This document shows, piece after piece, positions 33,944 through 45,088 of a stretch of 64,000 bases of DNA. The notes below the pieces were generated by a model, which was given only the letters and a program-made list of their open reading frames with translations, was not told the origin of the DNA and searched no databases. Source of the DNA: Holtermannia corniformis (taxonomy: Eukaryota > Basidiomycota > Tremellomycetes > Holtermanniales); contig BCIJ01000026.1 in the NCBI GenBank assembly GCA_001599935.1, positions 156,434 through 220,433 on the forward strand, given 5' to 3'. The position numbers were made by a program, and so were the translations under genes. Positions within the stretch are counted from its first letter, which is position 1. Every line of letters starts with the position of its first letter.

Positions 33944-34705
33944 TTGTTTACAGAGGGGTCTAGGGATTGTATGTATCGTGCTGTGAGCCGGCGTCAGGTG
34001 ATGTCCAGTGACTGCTTCTGAGCCGCTGCCACCCAGTGTGGTTGAACGTGGTGGCTGTTTCCGATACGTTTTGTGCAAAACGATTGAAGCGGCAGCTGAC
34101 TCTTGGTTGACGACTGGCGTCATACTCCTCGCTGGCTGCGTCACATAACCGACGACTGATAGCCCGTCCTATCTTTGTCTCGTCGATCGGATGCGGTGGA
34201 GTGGGAACGCAGCAGTCTACCTCCACCTTGGAGTGGCTTTCCCACTTGCATCCGAACAGGCAGCCTGACTCGAGGCGAGCACCCCGAGAACCCTAAGCCA
34301 GCGAGGAACTCGGATGAGTGCGAGACGGTCGGCACGGCGGGGATAAAGGGCAAACACGCGTAGACGGGGCGTACTAATCACCGCGATTCGACAATCCTCT
34401 GGACATGACGTGCAGTCTGCAGTCTGCTTCCGATTCCCACGAACCGGTCCCTCATTACGGTCAACGGCATCCACAGTCTTAAGAACGCGCTCTGGGCCCA
34501 GCGCCAGCGTCTTGGCCGAGCAAGCGGGAACCGCCTCGACTTGATCACGCTCACACCCAAGAGTACACGACGACGCAGGCGGAGTGAAAAAGACAACTGC
34601 TTCCGTGGAAAATCCATCTTGGTCAGGCCAGTGACAAAGCATGAAACACATGTAGAGCTCAAGCTGATTGAGCACTAGCAGACTATACTGTCGACGTCAA
34701 CCGCC
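33944..34705. other. Intergenic region upstream of the bZIP gene
   Basis: 760 bases with no supported gene. A near match to the cluster octamer (ACCGGTCC) lies at 34443-34450. Confidence 0.4.
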
Positions 34706-35614
34706 ATGCACCTCGGGATCGAGCGCTCACCCGTGATGGGCGCCGCTCTGTCCCCAGACGCGCCAGAGCACGAGTCCCCCACCGCGCCTCTGGGCGTCAC
34801 TCATGCCGGCGAAACGCAGCTCACTCGACGACGTCGCGAGGCCAACCGGCTCGCAGCTCAACGCTTTCGGTCGAGGAAAAAGGGCTATCAGGACTCGCTC
34901 GAGGAGCGCGTGCGCGAGCTCGAAGCCGACAAGGACCTGCTGCACGCGCAGCTCAAGGCCGCTCTGGTTCCTGGCCCGTCTGACGCCGTTGATCTACGCG
35001 AGGAGAACACCAAGCTCAAGGGAGAGCTAGAACTTGCACAGAAAGATGCAACACGATGGCGAGACGAGGTCGAACGCTTGCAAAAGATGGTTCAGAGCGT
35101 GAGAGCAAGCTCGCTGTCGCAGCCTGGGCCATGGTATCCAACCATCCAACCGGGACCGCCGCCTCCAGATCACACGCGCCATATCCCACTGACCGGACCA
35201 GACGACTCGGTACGTCCCACTCGCAGCGTGTTTGCATCACACTCACCGCTTCAGCCCCCACCGCGCCCGCCCGTCCCTCACACTTACCCAATCGCACATA
35301 AACGGGTTCGTCCCGCACTCGATATCCCAATCTCCCCCGCGCACGCTTTCGATCGTCAATCCCACTCCCTACCCTCACCCTCGGCATACATGTCAGCCAA
35401 TCCTTTTCCCAGCAGCGTCAAGCTCGCGCCGATGCGCCTGTTTGCGAGCCCGCGCTCGCGAACCATGTCTTCCACTAGCCCTATCGTGGACACCAACGGG
35501 CTGATGTTGCTCGTCGCTGGTACGGATCTTAAATCTGAGAGTAGCGTGTCGCCGACGCTGAACGGCACACATCCGCATCCATATTTGAACGGGGTTATCA
35601 AGACTGAGCGGTAG
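34706..35614 (+). CDS. bZIP transcription factor
   Basis: Intronless 302-residue protein. The basic region RRREANRLAAQRFRSRKKG (N-x2-AA-x2-F-R core) starts near residue 40 and is followed by a leucine zipper (LEERVRELEADKDLLHAQLK) and a further coiled helix. The remainder is proline/serine/histidine-rich and low in complexity, with PPPRPPVPHTYP and a short C-terminal IKTER, which resembles a SUMO-attachment consensus (psi-K-x-E). Position next to the catabolic block makes it a candidate local regulator, though bZIP sites are usually TGAC-based rather than CGGACCGG. TAG ends the gene at about 35612-35614. No fungal bZIP orthologue could be assigned. Confidence 0.88.
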   Translation: MHLGIERSPVMGAALSPDAPEHESPTAPLGVTHAGETQLTRRRREANRLAAQRFRSRKKGYQDSLEERVRELEADKDLLHAQLKAALVPGPSDAVDLREENTKLKGELELAQKDATRWRDEVERLQKMVQSVRASSLSQPGPWYPTIQPGPPPPDHTRHIPLTGPDDSVRPTRSVFASHSPLQPPPRPPVPHTYPIAHKRVRPALDIPISPAHAFDRQSHSLPSPSAYMSANPFPSSVKLAPMRLFASPRSRTMSSTSPIVDTNGLMLLVAGTDLKSESSVSPTLNGTHPHPYLNGVIKTER

Positions 35615-35706
35615 GGCGGTGATATGGGCATGGACCAGGGGGGCTAGTCAGCCATTGTGTTGTACGAGTACAGATGCATGCGGGATCATTCGTACATTGC
35701 CGAGCA

Positions 35707-37013
35707 TCATTTGTTAGCAGGCGCAACGTCGAGTCCGAGCCCATCATCGCCATCCCACTCGTCCTCTTCCTCTTCCGCCTCGCCTTCGCGCATCGCACGC
35801 AGATAGCCCTCTGGGACCAAACCCTCGCGTTTCGGCTCGTCCCCCTTGCCATGCTTGATTGCGACGACCCAGCCGGTACCGCCACCGCGCCCAAGCACTT
35901 CAATGACCTCGCCCTCGGCCAAGCCCATCTCGTGTTCGCCCATCGGCTCGAAAGCGTACATTGCGCGATGCCACCCTAACGGATCGGGTCCGGAAGGGGG
36001 CGAGGGCGGCGCAGATGACCCGTTGGAATACTCTTCCACGTCGTCGACATACGACACTTGCTCGGGCGACGGCGTGAGCTGGACATCTTCATCTTCATCC
36101 TCGTCCTCGTCGTCTCGAGATCGTCGGCTCCGGAACCCCCGCCATCCGCTCAGCAGACCGAATCCACCCCAACCACCGCGGCTGCTCGAGCCTTCACCCG
36201 ACTCGGCATCGTCATCGCCTGCTGCAGGCTTTGCATACGAAGTCTTATCACCCTGTGCGTCGGGTCCCTCGCCGATATGCCGGATATCGTCCGGCTGGAA
36301 GCCATAATCGCGAATCTTGATGCGCGATACGGGTGGTACGGGATCGGCGGCCGTAGGCGCGAGGGTCATGTCCATCCCAAGACTCGACCGAGGTCTAGCT
36401 TTCCCATTTTTTTGACCGTGGCGCGACGCTGTCGAAGCCGAGCGCTCAAGACCGGACGAGCCTGACCCGGAGCGAGCTCGGTTTAGATGGATTGATGTTG
36501 GCCGAGACGGAGCGGGGGATGGTGGCGCTGGACGCGAGGTAGATAGATGAGAATGTGACGAGTTGGGTCGTGACCGTGTTGAACCCGATGTTGAGGATGT
36601 CAAGGCCGAGACAGCGCTGGAATGTAGTGAAGTGGGGACGGGTGCCACAAGAGGGGGAAGGGGGCTAGGGGCGATTGCGGTTGGGCTTGCTGTGAGTGAG
36701 GGATGGGTGACGGGTGGTGGGCTGGTGGAGGATAGCTTGCGCTGGGTGAAACTGCTCGGAGGGGGCCGTGCTGGCGATGTGGCCTTTCGTGGGCTGCTGG
36801 GTTTCGTGGGGGATGTGGCCGTTGGTGGGCTCGGGTCTGAAATAGTCAGCTCGTTCGTGGGTGAGGCGCAGGTCTGGAAATTCAGCAGTGATTGCTAAAG
36901 TTCCTCGACCGCAACGCATCACACGTACTCGGTCCAGCATCAATACCCGACCCCTCGCTCGACCCTTGCAAACTTAACGGCGCGAACAATCTTTCAACCG
37001 CCATCTTGTCCAT
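35707..37013 (-). CDS. SH3-domain protein, NBP2-like
   Basis: About 400 residues. Exon 1 encodes MDKMAVERLFAPLSLQGSSE. The intron donor GTACGT near 36923 pairs with a CTGAC...TTTCAG acceptor near 36841, keeping the frame. Long Ser/Pro-rich low-complexity stretch, then KIRDYGFQPDDIRHIGEGPD, an acidic run (DDEDEDEDEDVQL), and one SH3 domain near the C-terminus with HRAMYAFEPMGEHEMGLAEG, VIEVLGRGGGTGWVVAIKHG and EGLVPEGYLRAM. A C-terminal acidic tail follows. The ALYxF, E-x-D-like acidic loop, W and P-x-x-Y positions of SH3 are all present. DYGFxxxDxRHxG is typical of Nbp2-like adaptors, which bring the phosphatase Ptc1 to kinases. Confidence 0.82.
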
Positions 37014-37392
37014 GGCTCCCTGACGACCCCTACGTCTTGTTGCTGTTTGACAGAGTCGTTCACACCGTGGTCAGCTGGCGGTAGGAACAGGCTCGAGCTT
37101 GTTTGACGCGTGTAGTATTGACGTGCTCGTTCGACCGAGGTATGGTTTTTCGCGCGGGTTTCACCCAGGTGCTCGCAGCTGAGCTCTCAGACGGCACTCT
37201 GACCACCGTCTGGTTGTATCAACGCTGATTTCCAGAGGCAAGACCGCTCAGGAGGAGGGACCCCATGCGGCGGCATGGCCTCTATGATCAAATTAGGCGC
37301 CTGAGCGCAAGCCTACTACAGAGTCGCCGCAAGCCTACAAGGATTCGCTTTAGTGACCTTCGTTCCATCGTCCCAAGCTTGTAACATTCACA
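37014..37392. other. Divergent region between the SH3 and prefoldin genes
   Basis: About 380 bases of presumed promoter. No distinctive element recognised. Confidence 0.4.
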
Positions 37393-38390
37393 ATGGCTTC
37401 TTCAAGCAAACCTGCGCGAGGCGTACAGCAGGGAGAGCTCGAGGTCAACCCAAGAGGGATCCCGCGAGCTCCGTTTGTCGTGCGCACCCCGTCGACTCAC
37501 GCAGAGGTCAAAGCTCACTTTGATCCCAGACTGATGTCGAAGACTATGTCGGCGGCAAGGACGGTGACGTCGAGGGGATCATCAAGACTTTTCAAGAAAC
37601 AAGCTCGTACGCTCGGTGACCATGTCTCGCGCCAGACCAAGAGCTGATAACTTTGCTCTGCAGCAAATACCGCTACATGGAGCTCTCGCTCGCCAACCGG
37701 CGTAAAGCTCTGACGTCCAAGATTCCCGATATCGAGTCGACGCTCAACGTGGTGAAATACCTGCAAGAACGGCGAAACAAGTCACAAGGAATCAAAGTCG
37801 AGGATCTGTCGCTGGAAGACGGTGACGGCGCTGGCTCCGACTTGGGCTCGGACGACGAAGAGGACCAAGAGGAACAAAAACCTCTCAAGACTTTGTTCGA
37901 GCTGAATGATACGCTGTATGCTGAAGCTGAGCTGGAGGAGACGGGCGAGGTCGGCATCTGGCTGGGGGTGGGTGTCGACTGCCCGCTCGATTTGAGACTG
38001 ATGCGTGATCCGACAGGCGCAGACAATGTTGCTGTATCCGGTTGAAGAAGCGATCGAGCTCCTCTCATCAAAGCTCAAGTCGGCAAACCAGAGTCTGAGC
38101 GAGACGATTGAAGACCTCGAGTGGCTCAAGGAGCAAGTCACCGTCATGGAGGTCAACTTTGCCCGTGTTCATAACGTGCGTCAAGCGTTCACGGGAGCTT
38201 GGGAGACACTGATGTGGATCGCGTGCTGCAGTGGGATGTCGCGCGGTGAGTACAAGACTTGATCCAGCAGTGCACACTGACGCTCTGCAGCCGACGACAG
38301 CGCAAAAAGCTCGATGAGCAAAAGGGGACCAAGATCGTCCAGAGCGCAAAGAAGGACCGAGTCGAAGACGCAGAGGACGAAGACGATTAG
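37393..38390 (+). CDS. PAC10: Prefoldin subunit 3 (PAC10/GIM2/VBP1)
   Basis: Alpha-type subunit of the hexameric prefoldin chaperone that passes nascent tubulin and actin to CCT. MASSSKPARGVQQGELEVNP then RGIPRAPFV joins through an intron (37470-37529) to TDVEDYVGGKDGDVEGIIKT. The next exon gives the long helix YMELSLANRRKALTSKIPDI. The beta-hairpin region follows, then VEEAIELLSSKLKSANQSLS and DLEWLKEQVTVMEVNFARVH, and it ends in KKLDEQKG and an acidic tail. An insert rich in Asp/Glu (DGAGSDLGSDDEEDQEEQ) sits between the helices and hairpins, longer than in yeast Pac10. TAG at 38388-38390. Confidence 0.9.
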
Positions 38391-38589
38391 ACAGCATGCA
38401 CTTCTTGAACATTCAAATTTCAGGTCGTCTCTCAGCCCAAGTCAGGGTGCCAGTCACAATGCTGACGCTCGGAACATATGCTGGCATAACGGGCAATGCA
38501 AGGATTGTGAAAGAAATGCAAGAGAACAGTCCGTCAATGTCGTGAGATCTACATGCTGTCAGCCGTGAACCACCCGACATCAGTCAAAC

Positions 38590-41500
38590 CTACCAAGCCG
38601 TCAGAACACGTTCAATGATTGCGTTGATGGTATCTTTGCGCGCTGCGAGTGAAACGCCGTACTCTTGCTCGAGCTGCTTGCGCACTCCCTTCTTTGTTAG
38701 TGTGTCGAGGTCGGCGTTGGCGCAGATGGTCCGGATCGAGCGCTCGAGCTGCGTGTCGGTGATCTCTGCCTGTCCGAGGGACAGAGCGGGGGTCGCCGAG
38801 ACTTCGGGCAGGAAGGAGGACACGGGACGAGAGGCAGTGTTGGGAGCGCCGTACTCGGACGGTGTGCGTGCCGCCGGTTGCGCATACCCGTAGAACGAGC
38901 CCTCATGGACCGAGCGCGGAGGATCGTACAGTGATGCAGGATGACCAATGGGACTGTGCCGACTTTGCGCCTGGTCAAACTGCGAGAAGCGCGGCAGTTC
39001 GCCGTATGCCGATGCCGCGCGTGACTGAGCTCGAAGATCGTAGCCGGATGCTGCGGGCGATAGGCCACGAGGGGCTTCGTAGGGGTCGTAGACTGTCTCG
39101 CGGCCGTACAATGACTGCGCGCGTGACTCTGCGTAGCCGCCTTTGTTGGGTGGTACCCAGCTTCCAAGTGAATGATTCGACTCATTGTCCCATAGTTCGT
39201 TCCTGATCGAGTCAGTAGTGACAATGTGGAGCTCTTGGTAACCCACTCGTAGTCGTTCCAGCTCTTGAGTGGAATGGATCTTGGATCAAATTTGCCCTCG
39301 TCCTGCGCCTTGTCAGCGCCGCTCAAAACACAACCGACTACACACGTGTATGACAATCTTCTTGCCGCCCTCATTCATGACTTGATCATGTCAGCATCAC
39401 CTCTGGGCGTCTACAGCATGACGTACCCAATCTCGTAGAACCCCAGCTAAAGTCGTCCATCTTCCAGAACGAGTACAACGGCAGGAAGAAGGAGAACGCA
39501 GGAATGGCGAGGATGTAGACTAGTCGATCAGTACGATTCACCATAACAGCCGAGTCGCCTTACAGATCATCCATGCGACCATGTCCCATCGCAGTCGCAT
39601 GATAAAGATGAGCGCTTGCAGACCGTAAATCGCAGCGAGCATGACGATGGAAAGCGTGGGAATGGTATCACCATCGTGCACAACCAGATAGATGAGGTAG
39701 GCGATCTGAGTTCGTGTCAGTCGACCCACCCATCGATTAGTCTACTTACATAGGCCACTGTCACTGGTGCCACGATGGTTGAAAGCAAGTCGATAAAGAC
39801 GATGAATCTCATGGAGAAACAGCAGAAACCACAAAGCCGGTCAAGGAAGACGAGCTCGGCTAGGTTGTGGATGGTCGAGTTGATCCAACGGCGACGTTGC
39901 GAAAGCAGCACCTTCCATTCGTCGGGTGCGACTGTCGCTGCATGAGCATCCCGCACAAACTTGGTCTTGTATGACGGGAAGTGCTTGAGGATCAGGGTCG
40001 TCAAGTAGCGATCTTCTCCGAGGTGCAGCAGATTCTTCATGTGCAGCGTGTCGACCCGGTTCTCCGAGTAGTCGTGGATCACCTGGTTCGAGATGAAGAG
40101 TGGCTTGTGCGTGTCGGGCGTGCGTAGACGGTAAATGGAGAAACAGCCTGGTAGACAGGTGATCGACCCGAACAAGCTCTCGAATGCCTTGGCCAAGTGA
40201 TGTGAGATGAAGTATTCGTACACCTGAGGGGTCAGCACAGGCGCGGCAGTGAACTTTCACGTACTTGAGCCATGGTGATGATAGACTGCTTGGCGTTGGC
40301 AATCTCAGTCTCGCCACAAGCACCAATAATCTTCTTATCGTGCATCATACTGCCGGGTCAGCCCAGCATGCATATCGCTGATGGAACTCACGCTGAAACA
40401 AGTCGATTGAGAGACAGCTCGTCGACGGTCGTATCGGCGTCGACCATGAAGATATACTCATAAAACGTGGGGTTCACACCGATGACGTTCTTGATCTGAT
40501 GGTACATTTCTAGCTCAAGCGGGTTCATCGGGGCGTTGAAGTGAACCTGCGATGTCAGTCATGCGTAACACCAAGCTGACCACTTACCTTGTTGAGGAAA
40601 TGCATAATCGCCATCTGCGAGTCACGCTTGCCTCGGTTGCCCGGCCTTTGACGCTCACTCGGTTTACCAACCTTGACGAGGACGACATAAGGTACGACAT
40701 GGCCCGCGCACTCGAATAACCCAGAGTAAATCTTGCCCATATTGTGCTGCTTAGCACCCTCACCGAGCGACAGGAAGCTCAACGGCTCGGGATCGAGGTT
40801 CGGATCGACGCCCAGGATGTCCAGGACGATGCGAGGTGTCGTTCGGTCATTCCCAGCGCCGACGATATTCCCGTCGCACACGACGAACAGCAGCTTGCGC
40901 TTGTCATCGTACTTCAGACGAGCTAGGGAAGCAATCGTCTTGCGCAACGAGTCCTCGCCTTCGGTGTAACACGGCACCTGACAGATGACAAACTTGTCGT
41001 GGTCTTCCGGTGCGCGAGCGCCACCGAAGTAGATGGCGGCCAAGAACTTGAAGCCGATGATGGCCACCATGACAATCGACAGCGCCAGAAGAATGTACGT
41101 CGCGAATTGACACTGCGGAGAATCACGGGAATCTACCTTGCCAATCAAGAAGAGGTTGCGCAGGCACGTCCTTTGCCTGCGTACCACATCGCTGCCGATA
41201 GAGCTCGACAGACCGTTGAAGAGGTCGGTGATGTCCTTGCCAGAGTTATACTTGAAGAGGTCGACGACTTGATCTGACATGAATGTCCGCGAAGCGTCCG
41301 TGCGCTGATCGGGCGGTGCACGCAAGCCGCCACCGCCTTGGGCAATGTATGTTGACAATTCGTACACCAGGCCGTTGTAGATTGCGACCGCGCGGCCAGA
41401 GTTGGCCATATTTTTTAGATCTTTCTTGGTGTAGCCCATGAAGCCGACTCGGTACTTGTACCGCAGCATGACCTGAGGCCGTAAGCATGCTGTCGAGTCT

Positions 41501-44500
41501 GACGGGAACATACCATGGACTCAAAGTACCAATCAGGCCTTGAGTCGTTGGTGTATGCCCGGAAGTCGTGATACTGCGAGTGCACGTCGGATGTGTTGGT
41601 CGAGTCGAGCGTCACCCAAGGGCTGACCGAGCCGTCCACGCCATCACACAACGCCGAGACCTGCCCTAGTCAGATCCGCCTCGACTTGGATGGTCTACTC
41701 ACCTGCACAGGAAAGAGGTTGCTAGCGTCCAAGCCACCATACTCCATGACCGACTTGGTCGGCACAACCCCAACAGCAGTCAGATGCGTCGGCGCAAAGG
41801 TGGATAAGCTGAAAACCTGTGACTTGTCAGTGCCACCCATTGACGTCAACCCTCTCTCTCACTTCGCCTCGAATCGCAATGTAGGAGTCGTCGGGGTTGT
41901 TTTGGAAGCTATGCGAGTTGAGCTCACCCGAGCTGAAGACGTGTTCGGTCGGGCAGATGAGGTTGCCAAGAATGGCAATGACGAAAACGGTACAGCCGCA
42001 GATGAACCAGATGATCAGGTTGATGGTAAGTTTCTCTCGCCACGCTTGCCGAATATCGGGTCGCTTCATGCCGCCGATCCAGCCCAGCAGCGGTCCCGGG
42101 ATCCACCAAGTGAGTGCTTTGGTCAAGAACACCCAGCGTCGACGAGCGAGTGACTCCTTGTACTCCTCCACCGTCTCGCCTTCAGCCGGCTCGGCGTCCA
42201 GCACGTCCTTCTCGTTAACGTCGCGCTTGCGGTCGAGGTTCTGGAACATGTTGCGTGACGGTGCGTACGCCTCGGAGCCAAAGTTTGATGCAGAATCACC
42301 GCCGTAGTTGCTGGTGTACTGGCTCTGCGCGTATGGTGCTTTCGGCTCGTCGTAGTCATCGTCCGAGTGATCGCGGAACGACTGCGCGTTGTCCACGAGT
42401 GGCAAAGCAGCAGTGGAACTGTTCTGCCCAAAAGGATCGTTGAATTTGCCAAGGTTCGGCGAAGCCGATGGTGACTCTTCACGGACATAGGGTGAGAAGG
42501 GGTCATGCGAGCGAGGTGCGTCGAGCATCTCGACATCGCCGTGCCCGCTGGCATGCTGCTGCTCGTCTGCATCGGTCGCTCGCAGGCGGTCCTCGAAGCG
42601 CTGGAAGATGCCGTGTGACAAGAAGATCTGCGAGCATGAGCTCGACTCTGGATCTGGGTGCGACACATACCTTGTACTTGCCTACGGCCAGTTCAGAGTC
42701 GTCGACATCCAACGCTTTCTGCAAAGCTCGAAGGCGCTCCGCCGGTGGCGGGTTCTCACGAACTCCACGAATCCGCAGCTCCTCGCTATACCGTTCACAG
42801 GCCTCCTGGTGGGTCATGCTGACTTGGAATGACACCTTCAACCGTCTCGTCATCTCCGGCAAGCCAAGACTGCGTATCTGACCCTTGAGACTGCGTGTCT
42901 CAACCTGGTTCGGTAGCTGCGAGTCGTTAGGCTTCATGCAGAACACGAACCACGGGTGTGTCTCGTCAAAGGTTGTGAACAGCGTCTCGAGCGCTGACTT
43001 GAAGTCGCCGACCACGCACGTCGTCCCATGCGCAGGTGCTTCGTGATTGCCGCCGCCAACTGCACCGGCCCCCTCGTCGTCCTCTTTGCCCTCTTCTTCG
43101 ACGTCTGGTAGCCGTGCCCGCTGCTTGCGACGGGTCGACGGGGCTCGCATCGGTTTGACTGGCTGATGCGCGGCGACGATCGTGTCGTCGCTGCGGGGGT
43201 GCGCTTGGGTGGCAATCGCTTTGGACGAGAACAACCCTTTGATGAATGGATTGTCTGATCCACGACCTTCATGTACACCAGGTGCGGTTTGGCCCAGTCC
43301 GCCCCGAAGCAACGAGACAAAGTCGGGGTTGACGGCGTCGGCATTCTTCTCCAAGAACCCCTCAGCAGAGTACGTAACCGGTCCGTCGTAGTGATTGACG
43401 ATGAACGTCGGAAAGCCCGTGCGGTCCATCCCACCCGTCTTGTACGAAGTGTGGCTGCCCCACCGTTTGCCGAATGCTTCGACCATGGTGTGATCCGTCT
43501 TCTTGGGCATGCGACGCGCTTGGTCATCCATGATGTGGATGAGACCGCCCGGCTGGTGCGTGAGCAGCCGGATACACTCCGAGTTGTCAAAGTAAGGCAT
43601 GGGCGGTACGAGAGACGCCAAATTCTCCTGCGCAAACTCGGCCGTCTGTCGCTCAAAGATCCGTTGCAGAGTCCAGTGCTGAAGCTTCTCGTTGGCAAAA
43701 TTGACGCAGAACTGGTCGAGCGAGTTGGGGCGTGATGTAGGCCCAGACGAGTTTTGGAAGCCGGGCAAGTCGAAAAGCCCGATAAAACTCGCAAAGTCGT
43801 CCTTGCACAGCTTTTGATTGATGCACTCGTTGAGCCATGAAAACAGGAGCGAGTAGAGCGACTTGGCAAGCTCGTCACGATTGGCTGCGGCACCCTCGGG
43901 ATCGAGGAAGACGGTGCAGATCTCCTTCTTGACAAGCTTGGTACGGTACGAGAAGACTGTCTCAAGCTCTGTCGGTGGGACACCAAGGAACTCGGCGACT
44001 GTCTCCAGCACGTCCCAATTTCGTACGACGGCCGCGTCTTCGTTGCGTTCCTTGGCGATGATGAAGTCGAGGTTGCCGAGGTGAAGGATAGCAGCGACGA
44101 GCTGGCAGACCTGCGCAACCAGACGTTTCGAGAGGCCAACCGCCTTGAAGGCCAGTTTGAGCTGCTCGAATCGCGTCACGTCCTCGGACGTCTGCGCCGC
44201 AGTGCGCGCCGCCCGGTGGCCGAGGTAGCGATATGAGCCAGCATCGAGCAGCTGCATGTGCTGCCGCTCTTCGTGCGAGGCCCCCGCAACGAGATAGTAG
44301 AAGATGTGAAAGTTGCGCTCGCCAGCGGGGACCTCTGCCACGCGCGACCTCTCTAGGTAGTAGTCGAGCGTCTTGACACCGGCCAGCCGGCCGCGCTCGG
44401 TGAATTGCAGTTCGGTATACTTGCCGAACCGGGACGCGTTGTCATTGTACAGTGTCCGTGCATGGCCGAAAGACTCGAGGATGAACTGCAGACGTCAGAT

Positions 44501-45088
44501 CGGACGGACAAGACGGCAATGGACACTAACCTCGGCGTTTGCAATCTGTCCGCCTAGCTTGGCACCCTTCTTGCCCGGTGGGCTGACGCTTAATTCGGTG
44601 ATGGCCTTGATGGCGAGCCGACGCAGCTCTGATTTTCCGGCGCCAGTCGGACCACTGCGCGTGTCAGTCCAGTGAACATCTGTCAAAGCAGGCATACCTG
44701 AGGAGAATGCTCTGATCCTGTCCGGTACGGCGCATGTGGTAGTACGCGTTCATTGCGACTCGAAAGATATGCGGCGGCAGTACCTCGCGGTCCTCGTCCG
44801 TCTCAGTCTTGCGATACTCGGCCGCATACTGATGCAGAGCTTGGTCGCCATTCTGGGGAAGATATTTGTGTGGGTTGAGAGCAACGAGCGTCGAGGCGGA
44901 AAGGGAGGTGTACGGAACGGAAAGGAGGTAGCGTTCACGAAGGCATGCAAGCACAGTGTCTTCGGCGATGGAGGGTAGCGAGCTGAATGACGTGAGCTTG
45001 AGACAACACGATGAGTGACAGGGACGCACGTCAGGTCGTGAACGGCTTCGAATCGTGATGAGCCAGTGGGCGGCGGCCGGTTTGCCAT
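38590..45088 (-). CDS. Class V chitin synthase with N-terminal myosin motor
   Basis: About 1,900-residue plasma-membrane/vesicle enzyme that polymerises GlcNAc from UDP-GlcNAc. Order: [19 protein letters not shown]; myosin motor with P-loop [41 protein letters not shown] and [16 protein letters not shown] relay motifs; membrane helices ([20 protein letters not shown]); cytochrome-b5-like segment ([15 protein letters not shown]). The GT2 catalytic domain has [53 protein letters not shown] and the product-site [17 protein letters not shown]. More helices and a C-terminal DEK-like domain ([20 protein letters not shown]) follow. Catalytic Asp and QRRRW motifs are intact. The motor P-loop is GPTGAGKS instead of the conventional myosin GESGAGKT. 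The gene has only modest intron density. Confidence 0.95.

Noticed and set aside
42503..42881. Plus-strand frames opposite the chitin synthase
   Set aside because: They are antisense to highly conserved catalytic and motor exons and lack family motifs.
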